DNA of 64,000 bases from Bradyrhizobium sp. C9 (lineage in GTDB: Bacteria > Pseudomonadota > Alphaproteobacteria > Rhizobiales > Xanthobacteraceae). Made by a program: the position numbers and the translations under genes. The notes beneath the pieces are model-generated. The model searched no databases. It worked only from the letters and a program-made list of their open reading frames with translations, and was not told where the DNA came from. Location: the NCBI RefSeq assembly GCF_002532045.1, contig NZ_NWTG01000019.1, positions 62,001-126,000 on the forward strand, in the 5' to 3' direction. Shown one piece after another: positions 7,869 through 15,047 of the stretch (positions are counted from its first letter, which is position 1; the number at the start of each line of letters is the position of its first letter).

Positions 7869-9085
7869 GTGACACGCTCGCCGGCAACAAGACGACGACG
7901 GCAGGCCCGACCGACGGGCTCGCGGTGCTCGAGCAGACGCGCTCGGCGGCCGAGACCTACGGCATTCCGCTCGCGGTGCTGCTCGAGATCACCCACCGCT
8001 GTCCGCTGCAATGTCCGTATTGCTCGAACCCGGTCGAGCTCGACCGCGGCTCGACCGAGCTCACGACAGAGGAATGGAAGAGGGTGCTGAGCGAGCTTGC
8101 CGAGCTCGGCGTGCTGCAGGTTCATTTCTCCGGCGGCGAGCCGACCGCGCGCAAGGACATCGTCGAGCTGGTGCAGCACGCGAGCGATGTCGGGCTGTAT
8201 TCCAACCTGATCACCTCGGCGGTGCTGCTGACCAGGGACAGACTGTCGGCACTGGCCGATGCCGGCCTCAGCCATGTGCAGATCAGCTTCCAGGGCAACG
8301 AGCCCATGGTTGCCGATCGCGTTGCCGGCCTGAAGGATGCGCATCGCAAGAAGCTCGAAGTCGCGAAATGGACCCGCGAGCTCGACATGCCGCTCACGGT
8401 GAATGCGGTGATGCACCGGCAGAACCTGCATCAGCTGTCCGACATCATCCAGATGGCGGTCGACCTCGACGCCGACCGGCTCGAAGTCGCCAATGTGCAG
8501 TATTACGGCTGGGCGCTGAAGAACCGCGCCGCGCTGATGCCGACCATCGAGCAGATCGAGGAGACCAGCCGGATCGTCGAGGAAGCCCAGGTGCGCCTGA
8601 AGGGCACGCTCGCGATCGACTATGTGGTGCCGGACTACTACGCGCTGCGGCCGAAGAAGTGCATGGGCGGTTGGGGCCGCCAGTTCTTCAACATCTCGCC
8701 GGCCGGCAAGGTGCTGCCGTGCCACGCCGCCGAGAGTATCACCGGGCTGGAATTCGAGTCGGTGCGCTCAAACCGCTCGATCGCCTGGATCTGGCAGAAC
8801 TCGGAGGCCTTCAACCGCTATCGCGGCACCGGCTGGATGCCGGAGCCGTGCAAGAGCTGCGAATTCCGCGAAGACGATTTCGGCGGCTGCCGCTGCCAGG
8901 CCTTTGCGCTGACCGGCGATGCCGGCAACACCGACCCGGCCTGCGCGCTATCGCCGCGGCATGAGGAGATCTTCAAGCAGGCCGAGCAGGAATCCGCCGG
9001 CACGCAGAACCGCTTCCTCTACCGCAACTTCGCCGGCGGCACGCTGGAGGCGGACGGACACCAGGACAAACCTCATGGCGCCTGA
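7865..9085 (+). CDS. pqqE: PqqE, radical SAM glutamate-tyrosine cross-linking enzyme
   Basis: A 406-residue radical SAM protein that forms the first C-C bond between Glu and Tyr of PqqA. The SAM-cluster motif is C46-x3-C50-x2-C53 (HRCPLQCPYC). The SPASM region has cysteines in KKCMGGWGR, VLPCHAA, PEPCKSCEFREDDFGGCRCQ and DPACALSP for the auxiliary clusters. The segment before the motif is somewhat long (45 residues). The stop codon lies inside the start of the next gene, which overlaps by 11 bases. Confidence 0.97.
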   Translation: MSDTLAGNKTTTAGPTDGLAVLEQTRSAAETYGIPLAVLLEITHRCPLQCPYCSNPVELDRGSTELTTEEWKRVLSELAELGVLQVHFSGGEPTARKDIVELVQHASDVGLYSNLITSAVLLTRDRLSALADAGLSHVQISFQGNEPMVADRVAGLKDAHRKKLEVAKWTRELDMPLTVNAVMHRQNLHQLSDIIQMAVDLDADRLEVANVQYYGWALKNRAALMPTIEQIEETSRIVEEAQVRLKGTLAIDYVVPDYYALRPKKCMGGWGRQFFNISPAGKVLPCHAAESITGLEFESVRSNRSIAWIWQNSEAFNRYRGTGWMPEPCKSCEFREDDFGGCRCQAFALTGDAGNTDPACALSPRHEEIFKQAEQESAGTQNRFLYRNFAGGTLEADGHQDKPHGA

Positions 9086-10046
9086 TGCCGATGCCGGCAA
9101 GGCCGCGCGGCGCGCCGATCCGTTTGCTCCGCTGACATCGGAATGGCTCGATGTCGGCGATGGCCACGAGCTCCATGTCGAGAGCGTCGGGTGCGAGGGT
9201 GGCATCCCCGCGGTTTATCTGCATGGCGGCCCCGGCAGCGGCTGCCAGCCCGACCATCGCCGGCTGTTCGATCCCGAGCGCTTTCACGCCGTGCTGTTCG
9301 ACCAGCGCGGTTGCGGCCGCAGCCGGCCGAAGGGCAGCCGCAACCACAACACGACGCAGCATCTGATCGCCGACCTGGAGAAGATCCGCGAACGCTTCGG
9401 CTTCGCGCGGTGGATGGTGGTCGGCGGCTCCTGGGGCGCGACGCTGGCGCTGGCCTATGCGCAAGCCCATCCTGACAGGGTCAGCGGGCTGGTGCTGCGC
9501 GCGACGTTTCTCGGCACCGCCGAGGAGCTGGAAGACGTGTTCCTGCGTGTCCTGCCGCGCTTCTATCCCGGCCTCTCCGAGGATTTTCTCAGCTTCCTGC
9601 CCGAGAACGAGCGCGCAGCCCCGCTTGCGGCCTACTACCGCCGCATCCTCGATCCCGATGCCGCCGTGCACGCGCCGGCCGCGCGCGCCTGGCACGACAC
9701 CGAGCGTACGTTGTCGGAGCACACGCCGAAGCAGACCCGGCTCGATCTCAAGGCATCAGGCGCCCTGCCCTCGACGCCGTTCATGGAGGCGCACTACTTC
9801 GCCAACGATTGCTTCATGCGTCCGCACCAGCTGATGGACGAGGCCGGCAGGCTCAAAGGCATTCCCGGCATCGTCGTGCAAGGCCGCTACGATCTCTTGT
9901 GCCCGCCCGCCACATCGCACGCGCTCGCCGCGCGCTGGCCGGACAGCGAGGTCCGCATCATCGATGGCGCCGGCCACATCCTCTACGATCCCGGCATCCG
10001 CAACGCCGTGATGAAGGCGATCGCCGATTTGGCGGCGAAGGCGTAG
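9075..10046 (+). CDS. pip: Prolyl aminopeptidase-like alpha/beta hydrolase (family S33)
   Basis: A 323-residue hydrolase with the prolyl iminopeptidase marks: the oxyanion motif HGGPGSG, DQRGCGRS(R), and the nucleophile elbow GGSWG (Ser119), with Asp273 in GRYDLLCPP and His301 in GAGHIL. It overlaps the end of pqqE by 11 bases and so belongs to the pqq operon. A peptidase here could trim the modified PqqA peptide, which still needs a protease in most organisms; that role is inference. A longer frame upstream only overlaps pqqE. Confidence 0.85.
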   Translation: MAPDADAGKAARRADPFAPLTSEWLDVGDGHELHVESVGCEGGIPAVYLHGGPGSGCQPDHRRLFDPERFHAVLFDQRGCGRSRPKGSRNHNTTQHLIADLEKIRERFGFARWMVVGGSWGATLALAYAQAHPDRVSGLVLRATFLGTAEELEDVFLRVLPRFYPGLSEDFLSFLPENERAAPLAAYYRRILDPDAAVHAPAARAWHDTERTLSEHTPKQTRLDLKASGALPSTPFMEAHYFANDCFMRPHQLMDEAGRLKGIPGIVVQGRYDLLCPPATSHALAARWPDSEVRIIDGAGHILYDPGIRNAVMKAIADLAAKA

Positions 10047-10154
10047 TAAAGGCCATCAGTCACCGCGCCGGGACTGCGTACCCTCGTCTCGTTCTTTACG
10101 GGCGATGTTTGGGTGAGGAGCTCACCACCCTCATCCTGAACTCCGAGAGCTCGA

Positions 10155-10445
10155 ATGACCCACGTAACCGATTATTTTTTCTTGGGAGCTGCTGGATTCT
10201 TCTCGGTGATCGGCGAGTACAAGCTCTCCTTTTGGATCAGTGCAATTGGAATCATCAATCACGCGGGGGGAGCTTTGAGAGCCATTATCGATCCCGATTG
10301 GTATCTGCGCAAACGCATCGAGGCGAACCTCCCAGTCGACTTCTTCAACTCTGGAATAAAGAGCCTCGTGATAACCAAGGCAATAATGATTGGCGTGCTC
10401 TCGTGGGCGGCCTGGCGTGCAGGTGTGCACGCTGGATATTTTTGA
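10155..10445 (+). CDS. Small membrane protein of unknown function
   Basis: 96 residues with two hydrophobic segments (about 8-36 and 70-90) around a charged middle (DPDWYLRKRIEANLPVDFF). I do not recognise the family. The base composition is visibly more AT-rich than the pqq operon just before it, and a GAGAG stretch precedes the ATG. It opens the accessory region and is followed 13 bases later by a second small membrane protein, with which it may be co-transcribed. Confidence 0.5.
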   Translation: MTHVTDYFFLGAAGFFSVIGEYKLSFWISAIGIINHAGGALRAIIDPDWYLRKRIEANLPVDFFNSGIKSLVITKAIMIGVLSWAAWRAGVHAGYF

Positions 10446-10458
10446 CCGGAAGCTACAC

Positions 10459-10707
10459 GTGCAAAAGTTGTTGGTTATTGTAGTCGGGTTTGCTGCCTAC
10501 GGCGGTTATAAAGGATGGCCACTGTACACAGTGGTCCTCATTGGCGGCGCATTGGCAATCTGGAATTTGATGTATTTCGGAACGCGCCCAATGCAAGTCG
10601 CAACCGGCGGCCCCCTAGCTTACCTTGTTCGAATTTCCATCATCAATACCGTTCAGGCGGCGGTGTTCTATGTAGCAGGCGTTGGGCTGCACTCCTTGCT
10701 AGGATGA
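10459..10707 (+). CDS. Small membrane protein of unknown function
   Basis: 82 residues from the GTG at 10459, with three hydrophobic stretches: LLVIVVGFAAYGG, YTVVLIGGALAIWNLMYFG and the C-terminal IINTVQAAVFYVAGVGLHSLL. I do not recognise it. An in-frame start at 10390 would add a charged tail that overlaps the previous gene, so the shorter form is preferred. It ends 146 bases before the predicted retron RNA. Confidence 0.45.
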   Translation: MQKLLVIVVGFAAYGGYKGWPLYTVVLIGGALAIWNLMYFGTRPMQVATGGPLAYLVRISIINTVQAAVFYVAGVGLHSLLG

Positions 10708-10853
10708 ATCAGGCCGCGCCTGGCAATAGCTCGCTGTTGAACGTCGTCGCTATGAACCGGTTATGACTATTGGCCGCAGGTATACTTTCTGCTCCTGTTG
10801 ATAACTGACTCTTGAACTTGCTTACACGCGAGGCCCTTGGTCAACTGCAACTA

Positions 10854-10978
10854 CGGCTTGCGGATAGATTTTTCTGTTGTGCTTCGCGACAGTTGATATG
10901 AATGCCACGGGTAATGCGCGCTCCTTGCAGATCGCTATGATCGGACGACACATCTGGCGTACGAGTATCCGCAGGCCG
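10854..10978 (+). ncRNA. Retron msr-msd non-coding RNA (predicted)
   Basis: A 13-base repeat at 10854-10866 (CGGCTTGCGGATA, a1) pairs without a break with 10966-10978 (TATCCGCAGGCCG, a2; one G-U). This is the end-pairing retron RNAs need. The base after a1 is G10867, the expected branching guanosine. It is followed by ATTTTT and a stem-loop CTGTTGTGCTTCGCGACAG at 10874-10892. That order resembles the msr of retron Ec67 as I remember it (AGATTT, then a GTTGTG/CGCAAC hairpin). A stem at 10902-10907/10955-10960 could close the msd. The RNA ends 11 bases before the reverse transcriptase ATG. Confidence 0.75.
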
Positions 10979-10989
10979 GCTATTCTCTC

Positions 10990-12693
10990 ATGACGAAGCT
11001 CTCGCAACTGAGAGGCGCCAAGACGCTGCCGCAACTGGCGCGCGTCATAGGTGTCCAACCCCATGGTCTTTCTTACGCTCTTTATTGGCTGACGGAAGAT
11101 CAGAAGTACGAAAGCTTCACAATTCCCAAGAGAGGCGGCGGACGCAGAATTATCACGGCTCCGAAGAACTATCTGAAAGTGATCCAGACCAAGCTCGCCA
11201 AGTTACTTTTGGATATTCACATCGAGCTCGAAGGCAGTCGTTCGAAGAGTCAGTGCAGGCTCTCGCATGGGTTCAAGCGTGGGTATTCGATCGTGACGAA
11301 TGCTGCCGCGCACCGCAACAAGCGTTACGTCTTCAATGCCGACCTAAAGGACTTTTTTCCTTCCATCAATTTTGGAAGAGTGTTGGGATTTCTCACGAGA
11401 GATCGAAACTTCGCGCTCGAGCCCAAGGTGGCTACCATAATTGCGCAAATAGCCTGCCACAATAATCAGCTACCGCAAGGCAGTCCGTGCTCGCCGGTCA
11501 TTTCAAATCTGATCGCACACGTCCTTGACATTCATCTGAACAGGATCGCGCGCAATGCAAACTGCACGTACACCCGCTACGTCGACGACCTGACATTCTC
11601 TACAAATGAGAAGGAGTTCCCGCCTTCGATCGCGCGGCTCGTATCAGGCAACACCAGCGCTTGGGTGCCGGGAGATAGCCTCATCCGATACGTGTATCGA
11701 TCTGGCTTTAAGCTCAATCATGACAAGACACGGATGCAGCGGAGAGATTCCCGCCAAGATGCAACTGGGTTGATTGTTAACAAGAAGGTCAACGTTCGAA
11801 ACGAATACTACAAGGCTGCCCGAGCAAAATGTCACCACCTGTTTCAACATGGCTTTTGCTATTCGGATCACGACAAGACGGCGCTGTCGGATGCGGCCTT
11901 GGAAGGTACAATGAGCTTTATATACCACATCCGCCGTCTCAAGACCGTTGACTGGAAGCTAGAGCAGAAAAGCTTCTACCAATTGTATCGACAGTTTCTG
12001 GACTACAGAGCCTTCTATGGGCTGACGCGTCCGCGAATAATTTGCGAAGGTAAAACGGATAATATTTATCTCCGATGCGCCATCGGCGCGCTGAGCGCGA
12101 AGTTTCCTCAGTTCATCCATCCTGACCCAAAGGCGGGACTGAACATCGACTTTTTCTACTACACCGACACGTCGGCGACGTTTCAGGATTTATCCGGAGG
12201 CACCGGAGAGCTCAACAAGCTGTTGGGCTCCTATCGAGCGCGAGCGTCATCCTTCAAGCACGGCCCGACGCAGCCTGTATTCATGGTGGTCGACAACGAC
12301 TCGGGATCAAACGGGTTATTCAGACACTTGGCGGGTATACTCGGAAAGCCAGTGGGCGGGATGGACCCATTTTACCACGTATTTGACAACCTCTACGTTG
12401 TGCCAATACCGAAGGCCGGGGTGGCAGCTGCGATCGAGGATCTCTTCGAGGCCGTCCTTCTTACAAGAACTATCAACGGCAGGGCGTTCGATAGAACCGG
12501 GAAACAGAAGGATCTCAGCAAGTGGTACTCGAAATTTGATTTCGCGACGCAAATCGTGAAACCGGAACGTGCTAAGATAAATTTCGCTGGATTTGAACCG
12601 CTTCTGCAAGCCATATCAGACGCTCGAAAGGATTTCGCTTCACGCGTATCTGCAGGTGCTGCGGCCGCTGCCGTAAAGGCGGCTGCGGCATAA
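10990..12693 (+). CDS. Retron reverse transcriptase fused to a TOPRIM effector domain
   Basis: 567 residues. Residues 1-340 are a retron reverse transcriptase: SHGFKRGYSIVTNAAAH (NAxxH at 104-108), the Mg site NADLKDFFPS (Asp118), PQGSP (162-166), the catalytic YVDD (197-200), and ATG at 258-260 where most retrons have VTG. From about 345 follows a TOPRIM-like domain, ICEGKTD with Glu353 and VDNDSG with Asp435 and Asp437, the acidic set of nucleases and topoisomerase-primases. RT-TOPRIM fusion is the arrangement of retron Ec67 (Eco2), an anti-phage system. The C-terminus ends in an Ala-rich tail (AGAAAAAVKAAAA). There is no strong ribosome-binding site; the only candidate, CAGG, lies in the a2 repeat. 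Confidence 0.88.
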   Translation: MTKLSQLRGAKTLPQLARVIGVQPHGLSYALYWLTEDQKYESFTIPKRGGGRRIITAPKNYLKVIQTKLAKLLLDIHIELEGSRSKSQCRLSHGFKRGYSIVTNAAAHRNKRYVFNADLKDFFPSINFGRVLGFLTRDRNFALEPKVATIIAQIACHNNQLPQGSPCSPVISNLIAHVLDIHLNRIARNANCTYTRYVDDLTFSTNEKEFPPSIARLVSGNTSAWVPGDSLIRYVYRSGFKLNHDKTRMQRRDSRQDATGLIVNKKVNVRNEYYKAARAKCHHLFQHGFCYSDHDKTALSDAALEGTMSFIYHIRRLKTVDWKLEQKSFYQLYRQFLDYRAFYGLTRPRIICEGKTDNIYLRCAIGALSAKFPQFIHPDPKAGLNIDFFYYTDTSATFQDLSGGTGELNKLLGSYRARASSFKHGPTQPVFMVVDNDSGSNGLFRHLAGILGKPVGGMDPFYHVFDNLYVVPIPKAGVAAAIEDLFEAVLLTRTINGRAFDRTGKQKDLSKWYSKFDFATQIVKPERAKINFAGFEPLLQAISDARKDFASRVSAGAAAAAVKAAAA

Positions 12694-12749
12694 TTTGCTG
12701 CCTCGCATTTTCAACCGGCTAATACCTCCTTTGCATTGGGTGGCGCATT

Positions 12750-13925
12750 GTGGCCGACGATTACGATGACAGAGAGATGTTCTTCCAACGAAGAACAGAC
12801 AAGACCATCATAGGTCGACGCTTCACCGGAGGATTCACCGGCGAGAAGATGCGCATCGCATCGCATATCATAGATGGTCAGCCGGGGTTAACGTTCGCGC
12901 GCATCAAGGACGAGGTGACACTTCGACGGACGCCGGGTGGCCGCTACGAGATTAAGGCCACTTTTCTGGAGGATGATCGATCTATTCGAACTCTCACCAT
13001 CCAGCGATACCTAAAGACAGGACCGCAAGACAGACAGTATTTTTCATTCGTAGGTAATGAGATCGAGACGCTTATCAATTTCATCGCAGGCGTAAAGACG
13101 GTGCCGCTCGATGATGCGGCCAAGATCCACCTTCCGGATGAAGTGTTGCGAGAGATTATCCTCGATCAAGGCCAGGCTCGACGCATTTTCAAAGAGAATT
13201 CGGAGTTATTCTTGGAGCTGGCGCAGCAAGAGGAGGTAACCCGCGATCTCATCGCAGTTGGCTATCGCCGGAAACAACTGCGCTATTTCGAGAACTTGCT
13301 AAATGTCCCGGACTTCTTCGCCAGTGAGAGGAGCCGACTCCAATGCAAACCAGAAGACGTTTGGCAAAAGTTCTTCGAGGCGAACACTTGGATATTTGGG
13401 TACGGGCTTTCGTACCAATTCTTGTCAAAATTGGATGAAGGAAAGCTGGAGCAGATCGTGCGTGGCCGCGACCTTACCGGAGCTGGTAAGCGGTCCGATG
13501 CGCTTATGAAGACGCGAGGGATCGTCAATTCATTGTGCTTTGTCGAAATTAAGAGGCACGATACCGCCCTGTTGGGTCCGAGCTCATATCGACCAGACGC
13601 TTGGCCACCATCGACAGAGCTTGCGAGCGGCGTGTCCCAGATACAGGCGACTGTTCACGCTGCTGTCGAGTCTATTGGTCAGCGACTGCTACCGCGCGAT
13701 GATATGGGCGACCCGACCGGCGAGGTCTTGTTCAATATTGAGCCCCGATCATGCCTCGTAGTCGGCTCGCTCGGAGAGTTTCAGACAAACAACGGGGTGA
13801 ACGTACCCAAGTTTCGATCTTTTGAGCTTTATCGTCGGAATACATGGCGTCCCGAGATCGTAACGTTCGACGAGCTGCTGCAGCGAGCACGATTTATCGT
13901 CGATCACGGCGCCGAGGAGAAATGA
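12750..13925 (+). CDS. sduA: Shedu-type anti-phage nuclease (DUF4263, SduA-like)
   Basis: 391 residues from a GTG start; an in-frame ATG at 12777 is an alternative. The N-terminal half (1-190) has no family I can name. The C-terminal half carries the DUF4263 nuclease core: WQKFFEANTWIFGYGL, then RSDALMK with Asp250, then FVEIKRH with Glu266 and Lys268, a PD-(D/E)xK active site. Shedu is a single-gene anti-phage system. It starts 56 bases after the retron gene on the same strand, so the two defence genes may share a transcript. Composition is AT-richer than the flanking core genes. Confidence 0.82.
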   Translation: MADDYDDREMFFQRRTDKTIIGRRFTGGFTGEKMRIASHIIDGQPGLTFARIKDEVTLRRTPGGRYEIKATFLEDDRSIRTLTIQRYLKTGPQDRQYFSFVGNEIETLINFIAGVKTVPLDDAAKIHLPDEVLREIILDQGQARRIFKENSELFLELAQQEEVTRDLIAVGYRRKQLRYFENLLNVPDFFASERSRLQCKPEDVWQKFFEANTWIFGYGLSYQFLSKLDEGKLEQIVRGRDLTGAGKRSDALMKTRGIVNSLCFVEIKRHDTALLGPSSYRPDAWPPSTELASGVSQIQATVHAAVESIGQRLLPRDDMGDPTGEVLFNIEPRSCLVVGSLGEFQTNNGVNVPKFRSFELYRRNTWRPEIVTFDELLQRARFIVDHGAEEK

Positions 13926-14118
13926 ATTGCACTCCCGAAATCGGCGGCTCCCGACCTGCGACTAGCGCATCTATCGCCCTTCGGGCGCTATCGTTTGCCG
14001 CCGCGTCGTGAGCATCGAACGCCCGCCGTCACACCTCGAACAGTCTCGCCAGCTCCCGTGGCCGCCCGGCTCCGCCCAGCTTTGCACCCATGATCCTCTC
14101 CACGACGAGCGGCATGCA

Positions 14119-14679
14119 TCAATTTTTCTTCGGCGATTTGAGCATCTTCTGAATCAAGTCGAAATTGGTGAGTGGCTTCTCCTTCAAAGCATCTGGGTTA
14201 GCAAAAAGCTCAGCTTCCGTCGGAAACAGCTGGACCGGCTGTTCGAGTGTTTTCAGAAACAGATTGTCGCCCTTTTTCTCGATCTTGAACGTCGCATAAA
14301 CAACCTCCTTCCCACCTATGAAGTCGAAAGCGTAAGCGTCGAGTCTGCCCTGACGGAGGTCGCCGCCTAAGAGAATGACGGGATGAATTGCGTCACTCAA
14401 ACCGTTGGACCATATCTCGCCGTCCACTCTGCCACCGTAAACGCGCATTCTCAGCGCAACTGGCATCACATCGCCTGTTGAGGTTATATCGCCCTCGTTT
14501 GTCCATGAGCCGGTAAATTCGGTATTGAGATTCCACCAAGTTGCAACATCTTCCTTGGCATTCGGAAATGCCTCGAAGAACGAATGTATTTTTTGAGGCA
14601 GGTCGAGAACCCCGACGAATAGCGTCGCGATCCAACCTGACACCAAGAGAAAAATCTTTCCTGCCTTCAGCAAATTCAC
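14119..14679 (-). CDS. Membrane-anchored protein of unknown function
   Basis: 186 residues from a GTG start. One N-terminal hydrophobic helix (about residues 6-26, GKIFLLVSGWIATLFVGVLDL) is followed by a soluble domain rich in beta-type stretches (FTGSWTNEGDITS, VALRMRVYGGRVDGEIWS, VVYATFKIEKKGDNLFLK) and a lysine-rich end. I do not recognise the domain. It is transcribed towards the Shedu gene and lies at the right side of the accessory region. A reading frame on the other strand (14008-14370) is less protein-like. Confidence 0.6.
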   Translation of the reverse strand: MNLLKAGKIFLLVSGWIATLFVGVLDLPQKIHSFFEAFPNAKEDVATWWNLNTEFTGSWTNEGDITSTGDVMPVALRMRVYGGRVDGEIWSNGLSDAIHPVILLGGDLRQGRLDAYAFDFIGGKEVVYATFKIEKKGDNLFLKTLEQPVQLFPTEAELFANPDALKEKPLTNFDLIQKMLKSPKKN

Positions 14680-14819
14680 TGAACCGTCAAATGTGCAGGC
14701 ATCGGATTGCGGCCTGCGGTTGTGCCATTGTGTATCATCGTAACGCGTCCCGGTCGAGGATCGGCGCAGGGACGATGAATTGAAGTTGGGGACGGATACT
14801 CCCAGCGACCGCTGTTCGA

Positions 14820-14921
14820 GAAGACGTGCTGACGGCGAAGAACGCCGGGCAATCGGTCAGCACCGAATAGTCGCGGTTCTGGCGCGATCTGGATTTGCTC
14901 GCCGGTCAGGCGGCCTGCCAT
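14820..14921 (-). pseudogene. Decayed copy of the 3' part of the DUF1501 gene
   Basis: Read on the minus strand this stretch gives GRLTGEQIQIA and, after a frame change, QNRDYSVLTDCPAFFA. The intact DUF1501 gene reads GRMAGEQVQVA and QNRDFPVLTDYKAFFA at 15118-15234. Nucleotide identity is obvious, with two short internal deletions and a frameshift. It is a remnant of a duplicated segment or of a second copy, and marks the right boundary of the accessory region. Confidence 0.75.
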
Positions 14922-15047
14922 TGCACGATTTTCGGAATAATGGAAAAATACCGCTGAGTTGCCCGACGTGTCAAGTTGCCGGGTCGAACATCGGCAACTG
15001 ACGGCTACTTTGCATGGGGTTGTTTTCGATATTTTGGCAGTGCGCCT
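14922..15047. other. Non-coding tail between the remnant and the DUF1501 gene
   Basis: No gene is seen. A 7-bp inverted repeat (GTTGCCG at 14975-14981 and CGGCAAC at 14992-14998) lies 50 bases past the DUF1501 stop on the minus strand and could be its transcript end, but no U-run follows. Confidence 0.4.

Noticed and set aside
10781..10786. TATACT as the -10 box of the retron RNA promoter
   Set aside because: No -35 element at 16-18 bases and it would start transcription about 60 bases before a1; possible but not supportable.
10841..10896. TCAACTG/CAGTTGA inverted repeat spanning a1 as the retron end pairing
   Set aside because: Only seven base pairs and it would trap the branch region; the 13-bp a1/a2 pairing fits retron layout far better.
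13975..13987. Short hairpin CGCCC-TTC-GGGCG after the Shedu gene as a terminator
   Set aside because: Only five base pairs and no U-run; too weak to list.
14008..14370. 120-codon plus-strand frame overlapping the island membrane protein
   Set aside because: The minus-strand frame has a clear membrane helix and more protein-like sequence; the plus-strand frame looks like its complement.
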